This document shows, in pieces, positions 7,764 through 15,332 of a DNA stretch of 32,091 nt. Both the position numbers and the translations under genes were made by a program. Source of the DNA: Thermogladius sp. (GTDB lineage: Archaea; Thermoproteota; Thermoprotei_A; Sulfolobales; Desulfurococcaceae); assembly GCA_009904025.1 (NCBI GenBank), contig WYEE01000109.1:1-32091 (forward strand), read 5' to 3'. Every line of letters begins with the position of its first letter. Within the stretch, counting starts at the first letter, position 1. Under the pieces are notes generated by a model. That model was not told where the DNA came from and ran no database searches. It saw nothing but the letters and a program-made list of their open reading frames with translations.

Positions 7764-8069
7764 TTGGTTAAGTTCTGCCCAAGATGCGGGGCTGCGATGT
7801 TTCCCTTGAAGAAGAAGGAGGGCGGAGAAGAGTACTATGTTTTAAAATGCCCTAGATGCGGTTACGAGGAGAAGGCTTCCAAGAAGGATTTAGAGGCATA
7901 CGGGTTGAAGTATGTAGTTGACTCTAGTAAGAGGACTATAACAGCTAAGGCGACAGAGGCCAGGGAGTCATCTCTCTCCCCAGACGAGAGGGAGATGCTC
8001 CAGGAGTACTACGAGGTTTTATTGGAGAGCATGAAAGAGGAGGAAAGCGAGGAGGAAGAATCAGACTAA
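7764..8069 (+). CDS. TFS/RPB9-like N-terminal zinc ribbon protein with acidic tail
   Basis: Residues 1-37 form a zinc ribbon (Cys5, Cys8, Cys29, Cys32 in FCPRCGAAM and LKCPRCGYEE) like the N-terminal domain of archaeal TFS and RNA polymerase subunit RPB9/M. The C-terminal TFIIS-type ribbon with the acidic cleavage hairpin found in TFS is missing. Instead the protein (101 aa) ends in a Glu-rich tail (KEEESEEEESD). It therefore should not be called a transcript cleavage factor. The start is a TTG behind GGGTGTGA. The 3' end is overlapped by an antisense C/D RNA. Confidence 0.75.
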   Translation: MVKFCPRCGAAMFPLKKKEGGEEYYVLKCPRCGYEEKASKKDLEAYGLKYVVDSSKRTITAKATEARESSLSPDEREMLQEYYEVLLESMKEEESEEEESD

Positions 8070-8112
8070 ACTTCTTCTTCACCGCTCCGAGCCGTCACCA
8101 TTCATCATATTA
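8057..8112 (-). ncRNA. Box C/D guide sRNA, antisense to the end of the zinc ribbon gene
   Basis: On the minus strand the boxes are C ATGATGA (8108-8102), a 12-nt guide, D' CGGA (8089-8086), a 3-nt spacer, C' GTGAAGA (8082-8076), an 11-nt guide and D CTGA (8064-8061). D', spacing and C' are identical to those of the RNA at 28087. Targets would be AGCCGUCACCAU (D' guide, fifth-base rule predicts Gm) and ACUAAACUUCU (D guide, predicts Am); I cannot place these in rRNA. A TATA-like AGTTATAC around 8124-8133 is correctly spaced. The D box lies inside the last codons of the convergent gene. The exact ends are estimates. Confidence 0.8.
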
Positions 8113-8181
8113 AACCTGTTGATGTATAACTAAGTTGACCTATGGTAAACAACGGTTATAAAACAGTATCGGTGAGGGTCG

Positions 8182-9990
8182 TTGACTAGAGTAGCTGTGG
8201 TTGATAGGGCTTTCTGTAAACCAGACAAATGTTCACTAGAGTGTATAAGGTTCTGCCCTGTCAACAGGGGTAGGAAGGTTAAGGCTATTGAGCTAAGCGG
8301 GGACGGAAAACACGCTGTCATAAACGAGAACACGTGTATCGGCTGCGGTATATGCGTCAGGAAATGCCCGTTTAACGCGATCTCAATAGTCAACCTGCCT
8401 GACGAGCTGGAGAAATTCACTATCCACCGCTACGGCGAGAACATGTTTAAACTCTACGGCCTCCCACCGCTCACACTTGGAGGAATCCTGGGTGTTGTAG
8501 GTAGGAATGGGAGCGGTAAGACAACTACCGTTAAGATTCTCTCGGGGCAACTCAAGCCTAATCTGGGAAACTACGCGAACCCGCCGGACTGGGATAGAAT
8601 ACTTAGGGCGTTTAGGGGTACAGAGGTGAACGCCTACCTCCAGAAACTCGCTAACGGGAGCTTGAAGGCCGCTGTTAAACCACAATACATCGAGGCTGCG
8701 CGGAGGGTTTTAAAAGGGGGTGTCAGGGAGCTACTCGAGAAGGCTGATGAGAGAGGTTTGTTTAGGGAGGTTGCGGACAAGATTGGTATAACTGGCCTTA
8801 TGGGCAGAGAGGTTAAGGAGCTGAGCGGTGGGGAGTTGCAGAAACTGCTTGTCTCAGCTGTATTAATGAAAAACGCTGACGCGTATTTCTTCGACGAGCC
8901 CTTCTCATATCTTGATGTGAGGGAGAGAGTTAGAGTGGCATCAGCTATGAGAGAGTTCTTGAACCCCTCTAAAGTCTACGTTATGATAGTTGAACACGAC
9001 CTCATGATACTGGACTACGTGAGCGACTACATAGCCGTGTTATACGGTGAGCCAGGGGTTTACGGCATTGCAAGCAAGCCGTATGGTGTTAGGAGCGGTG
9101 TGAACTTCTACCTGGAGGGCTACCTGCCAGCGGAGAACATTAGGATCCGTAAAGAGCCTATTAAATTCAGGATTAGTGTAGCCGACAAGAGTAGACACCC
9201 TGAGGAATACCCTATTCTCAAGTGGGGTAGCCTATGGAAGACTTACCCAAGCAGCGGCTTTAAGCTCGCCGTCGAAGAAGGAGAGGTGCATCCCGGCGAG
9301 GTGCTCGGTATTCTAGGGCCGAACGGAATAGGGAAGTCAACATTCATAAGCATGCTCGCAAACGTGGTTAAACCAGATAAAGGGGAAGTGCTTGTGGGCA
9401 CAGATAAAATCAGCTATAAACCACAGGAGGTCTCGCCTTCGATTTTCGGGTCCGAGACTGTTAAAGATAATTTAGCAAGTGCTTCCAAAGATGCTGTCGA
9501 CCCTACTACCTGGCTCTACGATGAGTTAACTAGGAAACTAGGCTTGAACAAGCTACTTGATAGAAGCGTGAGAGAGCTTAGCGGCGGCGAGCTACAGAAG
9601 CTTGCGGTCGCAGTCACGTTGGCTAGAGACGCAGACGTGTACCTCTTAGATGAGCCTTCAGCGTACCTGGATGTCGAGGAGAGGATCAGCGTCGCGAGGC
9701 TGATAAGGAGGATAGTAGAGGAGAAGAGGAAAGCCGCTATCGTTGTCGAGCACGACCTTCTACTACAGAACTATGTTAGCGATAAAATAATGGTTTTCAC
9801 AGGCAGGCCTGGAGTAGAGGGTGTCGCTTTAAAGCCTACGGATATTCGAACAGGCTTCAACAATTTGCTAAAACAACTTGACATAACTGTTAGAAGAGAC
9901 CACGAATCGGGTAGGCCGAGGATAAATAAGCCGGGCTCATACCTTGACAGGGAGCAAAAGAGCAGGGGGGAATACTACCTCCCGGATTAA
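8182..9990 (+). CDS. abce1: ABCE1 (Rli1) ribosome recycling ATPase
   Basis: Two Fe-S clusters come first (Cys12, 17, 21, 25 and Cys52, 55, 58, 62), then NBD1 with Walker A GRNGSGKTT (107-115), signature LSGGELQKL, Walker B YFFDEPFSYLD and EHD. NBD2 follows with GPNGIGKST, LSGGELQKLAV, VYLLDEPSAYLD and EHD. This is the complete layout of ABCE1, which splits ribosomes after termination together with aRF1 or Pelota. Length (602 aa) is normal. The start is TTG 8182; GGTTATAAAAC (8154-8164) is close enough that the transcript could be nearly leaderless. Confidence 0.96.
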   Translation: MTRVAVVDRAFCKPDKCSLECIRFCPVNRGRKVKAIELSGDGKHAVINENTCIGCGICVRKCPFNAISIVNLPDELEKFTIHRYGENMFKLYGLPPLTLGGILGVVGRNGSGKTTTVKILSGQLKPNLGNYANPPDWDRILRAFRGTEVNAYLQKLANGSLKAAVKPQYIEAARRVLKGGVRELLEKADERGLFREVADKIGITGLMGREVKELSGGELQKLLVSAVLMKNADAYFFDEPFSYLDVRERVRVASAMREFLNPSKVYVMIVEHDLMILDYVSDYIAVLYGEPGVYGIASKPYGVRSGVNFYLEGYLPAENIRIRKEPIKFRISVADKSRHPEEYPILKWGSLWKTYPSSGFKLAVEEGEVHPGEVLGILGPNGIGKSTFISMLANVVKPDKGEVLVGTDKISYKPQEVSPSIFGSETVKDNLASASKDAVDPTTWLYDELTRKLGLNKLLDRSVRELSGGELQKLAVAVTLARDADVYLLDEPSAYLDVEERISVARLIRRIVEEKRKAAIVVEHDLLLQNYVSDKIMVFTGRPGVEGVALKPTDIRTGFNNLLKQLDITVRRDHESGRPRINKPGSYLDREQKSRGEYYLPD

Positions 9991-10079
9991 TTTAAATATC
10001 TGTTTAAATTGTCTTATTGATGGGTTTTAAGATAGTTTTATTAACTCTCTGACACACCTAATTAAATAAGGTGGATCTC

Positions 10080-11234
10080 ATGGCTGAGAAAATAACGTTG
10101 TCTATTATCAAAGCAGATGTTGGAAGCATATCAGGACACTACATGCCTCACCCAGACCAGCTGGCAGCTGCTACTAAAGTCCTGTCGGAGGCTAAGCAGA
10201 AGGGTTTGATCATAGACTTCTACGTCACACATGTCGGAGACGATATCCAGCTGATAATGACACACACCAAAGGAGTCGACCACCCGGATATACACGGGTT
10301 GGCCTGGGATGCCTTCCAGGCCGCTACTAAAGTAGCCAAAGAGCTCAAGCTATATGCTGCCGGGCAAGACTTGTTGAGCGATGCCTTCAGCGGTAATGTA
10401 AGGGGGCTGGGCCCCGGGGTGGCCGAGCTCGAGATGGAGGAGAGAAAAGCTGAGCCTGTGATAACCTTCCACGCCGATAAAACCGAGCCAGGAGCCTTCA
10501 ACCTCCCCATGTACAAGATCTTCGCAGACCCCTTTAACACAGCCGGGTTGGTCATAGACCCCAGGATGCACGCAGGCTTCGTGTTCGAAGTATTCGATGT
10601 ATTCGAGGGTAAGAGCGTGTTGCTTAAGACCCCTGAAGAATCCTACGACCTCCTAGCGTTAATTGGAACACCGGGCAGATACATTGTTAGAAGAGTCTAC
10701 AGGAAGGAAGACAACCTGCTCGCGGCTGTCGTAAGCGTTGAGAGATTAAACCTTGTAGCAGGCCAGTACGTTGGCAAAGACGACCCAGTCGCCATTGTAA
10801 GAGCTCAATCAGGGTTGCCAGCTGTAGGTGAGATACTTGAAGCCTTCTCCTTCCCACATCTAGTCGCCGGCTGGATGAGGGGGAGCCACCATGGACCTCT
10901 AATACCTGTCCCAATGAGGTACGCTAAGGTGACTAGGTTCGACGGCCCGCCTAGGCTGATAGCCTTGGGTTGGAATATCAGCAAGGGCAGGCTCATAGGG
11001 CCAGCCGACTTATTCGACGATGTAGCATATGATGAGACGAGGAGGCTTGCGTTGCAGATAGCGGAGTACATGAGGAGGCATGGGCCCTTCATGCCTCACA
11101 GGCTAGGCCCCGAGGAGATGGAGTACACCACGCTACCTGAGGTTCTCGAGAAGCTTAAGGACAGGTTTGTTAAGACCGAGGAAGTGAAAGTTGTTAAAAG
11201 GCATAGTGAGATGCTGAGTGGAGGACACGACTAA
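10080..11234 (+). CDS. fbp: Fructose-1,6-bisphosphate aldolase/phosphatase (type V)
   Basis: A bifunctional gluconeogenic enzyme of archaea that condenses triose phosphates and dephosphorylates the product to fructose 6-phosphate. KADVGSISGHYMPHPDQL, GDDIQLIMTH, GQDLLSDAFSGNVRGLGPG and YMRRHGPFMPHRLG are characteristic metal, phosphate and active-site segments. It is about 384 residues. ATG 10080 is chosen because AAGGTGGATC just upstream is an excellent ribosome site; the GTG at 10071 lies inside it. It is followed 42 nt downstream by triosephosphate isomerase, which supplies its substrate. Confidence 0.95.
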   Translation: MAEKITLSIIKADVGSISGHYMPHPDQLAAATKVLSEAKQKGLIIDFYVTHVGDDIQLIMTHTKGVDHPDIHGLAWDAFQAATKVAKELKLYAAGQDLLSDAFSGNVRGLGPGVAELEMEERKAEPVITFHADKTEPGAFNLPMYKIFADPFNTAGLVIDPRMHAGFVFEVFDVFEGKSVLLKTPEESYDLLALIGTPGRYIVRRVYRKEDNLLAAVVSVERLNLVAGQYVGKDDPVAIVRAQSGLPAVGEILEAFSFPHLVAGWMRGSHHGPLIPVPMRYAKVTRFDGPPRLIALGWNISKGRLIGPADLFDDVAYDETRRLALQIAEYMRRHGPFMPHRLGPEEMEYTTLPEVLEKLKDRFVKTEEVKVVKRHSEMLSGGHD

Positions 11235-11276
11235 TTTTTTACATAACCCCAGCTCAAAACCCTATAGGTGAGTGGT

Positions 11277-11981
11277 TTGAAGCCTGTTATCGTAGTCAAT
11301 TATAAGGCATACTACCCGCAGAGCTTCGGCGAGAACGCTGTCAGAATAGCCAGGGATGCTACAAGGGTTTACAGCGAGCTGAAGGGGGAGGTCGAGCTAG
11401 TTCTAGCACCCCCATACACTGAGATAAGGAGGATTGTGGAAGAAGTCAGGGGGACCGGGGTCAAGGTGTTCGCCCAGCATGCCGACCCAGTGGAGCCTGG
11501 GGCTGTAACAGGTTTTACACCCCTCGAAGGCCTCGTAGACGCTGGTGTCAAAGGGGTTATCCTAAACCACAGCGAGCACAGGTTGAAGCTAGCCGACTTA
11601 AACATGTTGATAAAGAAGGCTGATAAACTAGGCTTGGAGACCCTTGTGTGCGCTGACGAACCCGAGACAGGTGTCTCAGCGGCTGTTCTCAAGCCAACAT
11701 ACGTGGCGGTTGAGCCGCCGGAGCTGATAGGGACTGGTATAAGCGTCAGCAAAGCTAAACCGGAGGTTATAGTGAGGAGCGTTGAGTTGATTCGTAGGGT
11801 CAACGACAAGGTGGTCATTTTAACGGGGGCTGGTATAACAGATGGGCTCGACGTGTACGCTGCTATCAAATATGGGACAAGTGGTGTCCTCGTAGCCTCA
11901 GCTATTGTTAAGGCGAGGGACCCCTACTCTGTTATAAAGGATATGGCTGTGAACGCGTTGAAGGCTGCTACCGGGCAGTGA
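11277..11981 (+). CDS. tpiA: Triosephosphate isomerase
   Basis: A short archaeal-type TIM barrel (234 aa) interconverting DHAP and glyceraldehyde 3-phosphate. NYKAY holds the catalytic Asn-Lys, LNHSEHR carries the active-site His, and VEPPELIGTG contains the catalytic Glu followed by the flexible loop. TGAGI and GVLVASAIVKA form the phosphate grip. Of two starts (GTG 11268, TTG 11277) the TTG is preferred because AGGTGA at 11266-11271 is its ribosome site. It pairs with fbp in a gluconeogenesis operon. Confidence 0.93.
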   Translation: MKPVIVVNYKAYYPQSFGENAVRIARDATRVYSELKGEVELVLAPPYTEIRRIVEEVRGTGVKVFAQHADPVEPGAVTGFTPLEGLVDAGVKGVILNHSEHRLKLADLNMLIKKADKLGLETLVCADEPETGVSAAVLKPTYVAVEPPELIGTGISVSKAKPEVIVRSVELIRRVNDKVVILTGAGITDGLDVYAAIKYGTSGVLVASAIVKARDPYSVIKDMAVNALKAATGQ

Positions 11982-12025
11982 TGTTAAACCTATAAAATCC
12001 ATATATTTTTATTATTCCATTGGAG

Positions 12026-12127
12026 GCCGCCGTAGCTCAGCCGGGTGGAGCGCCGGCCTCGTATGGCTGTTTTAAAAGCCGAGGTCGAGAAAGCCGGTGG
12101 ACGCGGGTTCAAATCCCGCCGGCGGCT
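12026..12127 (+). tRNA. tRNA-Thr(CGT) with 28-nt intron
   Basis: The acceptor GCCGCCG (12026-12032) pairs with CGGCGGC (12120-12126), with discriminator T at 12127. The anticodon stem is CCGGC (12053-12057) with GCCGG (12093-12097), and CGT is at 12060-12062. The intron 12064-12091 sits at the canonical 37/38 position and contains its own short stem (GGCT/AGCC), consistent with bulge-helix-bulge splicing. The T-arm is GCGGG-TTCAAAT-CCCGC. The last base coincides with the end of the pyruvate kinase stop codon on the other strand. Confidence 0.9.
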
Positions 12128-13539
12128 TAAGCCAGTGTCCTCTTAATAATTATCTCATGCATTTCGACCGAGGGTTTGGCAAAAGATTCCACAACGATAT
12201 CACCTATCGCCAGCTCGTTTTTCTCACGCGCTAGCTTTTCAAGCTCTACTATCCCCTGGTCGTAGCTAACGTCGCCTTGAACTCTCTTACTCATATCGTA
12301 GACTCTGAGGCCGTAGTATAAGACAAGCTTCTCAGCGAGCTCCCTGCTAGGGGTCCCGATAACCACATCTACCCTGGGCCTGAGTCTGGCTATTAGAGGT
12401 GGCACTGAGCCTGTCTTAGAGAAGACTATAATCTTACCCTCCACGCTCTCGGCAAGCGAGAGGAGGCCGTACACGTATTTGTCCTTCAGGGAGTTCCCCT
12501 CCAGTGACCCCCTAACCACCTTCGTATGCTCTGGTTTGATGTCGGCCTCGGCGGACTCGATTATTCTCTTAAGCCATCTAACCGCCTCGAGAGGGTACTT
12601 GCCAACCGCTGTTTCATCCGCTAACATTATGGCGTCAACCATGTCGTGGACAGCGTTGTAGACGTCGACTACCTCACTCCTATTCGGCCTGGGTTGATTA
12701 ACCATCGACTCCAACAGTTGTGTCGCCACTATAACTGGTTTCCCATACGAGATGGAGGTTATAGTAATATCCTTCTGTATACGTGGGAGCTTGTCTAGGT
12801 CGAAGTGCAGGCCTAAATCACCCCTCGCCGTGAGAATCATGTCGCTCGCTTTAACTATCTCCTTTAAATTCCTGTAGGCTGTAGGCGTCTCGATCTTAGC
12901 TATCACTCCAGTAGACCCTTTCACCTCGCTTATCAGGTTCCTGACAATGCTTATATCCCGCCCCGACCTCACGTAGCTTACGCCTATAAACGTGAATCCC
13001 CTGGCTACAGCGTATTCTATAGATGAGACGTCCTCGTTATCCAGGAGAGGTATATTCGGCTCCTTACCCTTCACAACAATTTTTTTATTAGACCTGACAA
13101 CACCGTCGTAAAGAGCCCTAGCCAGAAAGTAGTCTTCCCCGGTTTCAACGACTCGTAGAACGCACTCGCCGTCGCCAACTAGAATTATATCCCCTGCCTC
13201 AACCACCTCGAAGACCCCCCTTGTTTTCACGGGTATCTCGCCTCCATCCGATTTTTCCCCTAATACAAATCTTAATACCTTGTCTTGCTCAATTTTAACC
13301 GGTTCTTCGCTGAGAAGGCCTATTCTTATTTGCGGCCCCTTTAAATCGCCTATGAGTGCAACTGGCTGCTCCAGCTCGCTTGAAGTCTCTTTGACAAGCT
13401 TAACAAACTCATCCCATTCAGCTTTGTCCCCGTGACTGAAGTTTATTCTGAAACCTGAAACCCCTTCTCTAATAAGCTTCTTGATCAAGTCTACTGATCT
13501 CAGCGAAGGCCCTAGGGTAGCTATAATCTTCGTTTTCAA
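12127..13539 (-). CDS. pyk: Pyruvate kinase
   Basis: A 470-residue enzyme converting phosphoenolpyruvate and ADP to pyruvate and ATP. KIIATLGPS, GFRINFSHG, LIGDLKGPQIRIG, the B-domain lid, IAKIETPTA (catalytic Lys), ARGDLGLHF, VATQLLESM and MLADETAVGKYP appear in the right order, followed by a C-terminal domain. The TTG start has GGGGGAGG unusually close (about 2-3 nt). A TATA-like CTATAAT at about 13570-13577 serves it, divergent from the surface-protein gene. It abuts tRNA-Thr at its 3' end. Confidence 0.94.
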   Translation of the reverse strand: MKTKIIATLGPSLRSVDLIKKLIREGVSGFRINFSHGDKAEWDEFVKLVKETSSELEQPVALIGDLKGPQIRIGLLSEEPVKIEQDKVLRFVLGEKSDGGEIPVKTRGVFEVVEAGDIILVGDGECVLRVVETGEDYFLARALYDGVVRSNKKIVVKGKEPNIPLLDNEDVSSIEYAVARGFTFIGVSYVRSGRDISIVRNLISEVKGSTGVIAKIETPTAYRNLKEIVKASDMILTARGDLGLHFDLDKLPRIQKDITITSISYGKPVIVATQLLESMVNQPRPNRSEVVDVYNAVHDMVDAIMLADETAVGKYPLEAVRWLKRIIESAEADIKPEHTKVVRGSLEGNSLKDKYVYGLLSLAESVEGKIIVFSKTGSVPPLIARLRPRVDVVIGTPSRELAEKLVLYYGLRVYDMSKRVQGDVSYDQGIVELEKLAREKNELAIGDIVVESFAKPSVEMHEIIIKRTLA

Positions 13540-13623
13540 TACCTCCCCCTCGGAAACGTTAATTAGATTATAGCGTCTAATGTATTATTAATGCTATGGA
13601 TCGTGATTTGCAAACGTGGTAAT

Positions 13624-14907
13624 ATGAGGTCGACCCTAGGAATTGCCATGCTTATGGTGGTGCTCCTGGCCCTTGATTTCAGCCCGATACCTGAATCCCA
13701 GGAAGTTTGTTTCGAAGGAATATACATGACCACGAGTAGTATGATCGGTTATTTCAACTACACGGATCTCTACTTGTGGAGCCCCTACGTGTCTATTGAA
13801 GGAGTTCTACTCAATTACAATAGTTTCGGCGGGGTTTTAAATATCTCTCTCGTATACAACAACATTGTGGTAGCCCAAGATCAAAAAGTCGTTATGCCGA
13901 ACAGTTCTACACCATTCTACCTCTCCGCGAACCTATCTAATTTCGGAGTATACTCGGCGAGCACGTATTCTATAATCGTCTCTCTGAGGGGGTTGGGCGA
14001 TAACAGGCTTCTATACGCGTGCACTCTAGTTAAGGGGGCTGTCTACGTGAGCGGTTACAACTGGCCTGTCAGCGTGTGGAGCAATAGCACTACTCAAGGC
14101 GTTACTGTTTCAGTCATGCCGAGTATAATAACCAATAACATAGCGTCGCCGCCCCAGATCTACGTCTACGCTACCGGGCTGGCTCCACTTAAGATATATG
14201 AGATAGAAGCCGTTTACCCGAATATCCCTAACAACCCAATCCACCTCAGCACAATAGGCTCGGGGGCCTACGGCGACCTTTACACGACGATAACCCTACC
14301 CGTTGTCACAAATACCTCGAGTATCTCTATCATAGTATACGACCCCGCGACTAATACCAGTTACAGCAGCACTATATGGCAGCTGACGCTCCCCAGCCCA
14401 CCGAGAACATGCATCCAAGGCATTGATATAGGTTTGCCCTCGGGGACACTTATAACACCTGTTAAACCGACGACCACGACCGCTACGAATACCACGACGG
14501 CCACCACTATTACAAAAACGGTTACCTCGACTACAACTCTAACCTCCACATGGACTACAACCCAGACCCTCTACATTAACAGCACTACCACGAACACTGT
14601 CACAGTAACCACTACTGTAATCCAAAACAGTACCATGACGCAAACGTTAATCGTGGGACATAATTCAACCCAGACTACAACCCAGACAATAGTCTCCACG
14701 AGCACTGTTGAAAACCCTATCCTATCACAGGCGAGTAGGGCGGCTTCAATGCTCGTGAGCACGGGCTATGTGGTCGTTATAGGCTTCCTAGCGTTGACCA
14801 CCGCTGTAGCAGCCTCAATCAGTATTCTAGCCCATAGACCTTTATTCAAGACTATTAAGCGTGTTGAAGAAGAGGTTGGTAGGAGAATCCCGAGGAAACG
14901 TAAGTGA
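13624..14907 (+). CDS. Secreted, membrane-anchored surface protein with Thr-rich stalk
   Basis: The N-terminus MRSTLGIAMLMVVLLALDF is a signal peptide or anchor. It is followed by a ~250-residue beta-rich, Asn/Tyr/Ser-rich ectodomain with many N-x-S/T sites, then a Thr/Ser-rich stalk (about nt 14461-14710), one transmembrane helix (GYVVVIGFLALTTAVAASI) and a short basic cytoplasmic tail (RRIPRKRK). The plan is that of archaeal cell-envelope glycoproteins. The family is not recognised. The frame is open from ATG 13591, but ATG 13624 gives a proper signal peptide. Confidence 0.75.
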   Translation: MRSTLGIAMLMVVLLALDFSPIPESQEVCFEGIYMTTSSMIGYFNYTDLYLWSPYVSIEGVLLNYNSFGGVLNISLVYNNIVVAQDQKVVMPNSSTPFYLSANLSNFGVYSASTYSIIVSLRGLGDNRLLYACTLVKGAVYVSGYNWPVSVWSNSTTQGVTVSVMPSIITNNIASPPQIYVYATGLAPLKIYEIEAVYPNIPNNPIHLSTIGSGAYGDLYTTITLPVVTNTSSISIIVYDPATNTSYSSTIWQLTLPSPPRTCIQGIDIGLPSGTLITPVKPTTTTATNTTTATTITKTVTSTTTLTSTWTTTQTLYINSTTTNTVTVTTTVIQNSTMTQTLIVGHNSTQTTTQTIVSTSTVENPILSQASRAASMLVSTGYVVVIGFLALTTAVAASISILAHRPLFKTIKRVEEEVGRRIPRKRK

Positions 14908-14909
14908 AG

Positions 14910-15038
14910 CGGCCCGACCCCAGCTCAAGGCGGCTGCGAGGCCTCTCGGACCTCACCGCCACCTTGACGCGGTTGGCTTAACTTCCGGGTTCGATATGAG
15001 ACCGGGTGTTGCCCAACCGCTATGGCCGGGTCGGGCCG
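14910..15038 (-). rRNA. 5S ribosomal RNA
   Basis: On the minus strand the terminal helix CGGCCCGACCC pairs with GGGGTCGGGCCG. Inside are conserved archaeal 5S segments: loop A/helix II GGCCATAGCGG, ACACCCGGTCTCATATCGAA, CCCGGAAGTTAAGCC and GGTGGCGGTGAGG. It is 129 nt long and unlinked to 16S or 23S in the window. TTTTAAAA at 15063-15070 sits ~28 nt upstream and is the probable TATA box, lying inside the 3' end of the upstream ORF. Ends are inferred from helix I. Confidence 0.93.
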
Positions 15039-15053
15039 AATATTCCTGATAGG

Positions 15054-15332
15054 TTAGCTGGCTTTTAAAATCTTACTCTTATCAACCGAGTATATTCCTT
15101 TGATCTTCAGGTCTCCACCGCACCTAGGGCACTTCCCTTTGACAAGGCCGATGAAGTCGCCTGGCTCGTGGTCTCTCTCCACCTGGAAGCCGCATGATGA
15201 GCAGACCAATAGTTCGCGGGTTGCATACTCTATTCTAGCCGGCTTCCTCTTGGTCTCCATATACATGTATACTATTAGGATTATCACCAAGATGATCGTA
15301 AACACAGTGTAAGGGTCGAGGTAGCTCATCAC
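15054..15332 (-). CDS. Small membrane protein with zinc ribbon
   Basis: This 92-residue protein has one N-terminal transmembrane helix (YTVFTIILVIILIVYMYM), a basic hinge (ETKRKPARIEY) and a cytoplasmic four-cysteine ribbon (LVCSSCGF and GKCPRCGGD). It overlaps the DUF1512 gene upstream by 4 nt (ATGA type), so the two are co-translated and probably act together at the membrane. No family name is recognised. The 5S rRNA promoter overlaps its last codons. Confidence 0.7.
   Translation of the reverse strand: MMSYLDPYTVFTIILVIILIVYMYMETKRKPARIEYATRELLVCSSCGFQVERDHEPGDFIGLVKGKCPRCGGDLKIKGIYSVDKSKILKAS

Noticed and set aside
9992..10060. TTGATGG...CTCTGA resembling a C/D RNA
   Set aside because: C box is wrong and the interval is AT-rich promoter sequence without guide-like segments.
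14461..14700. Repetitive ACCAC-rich tract
   Set aside because: Codons for a Thr-rich stalk, not a CRISPR array or tandem DNA repeat.
14861..15049. 62-codon open frame
   Set aside because: Covers the 5S rRNA on the opposite strand and the end of the surface protein gene.
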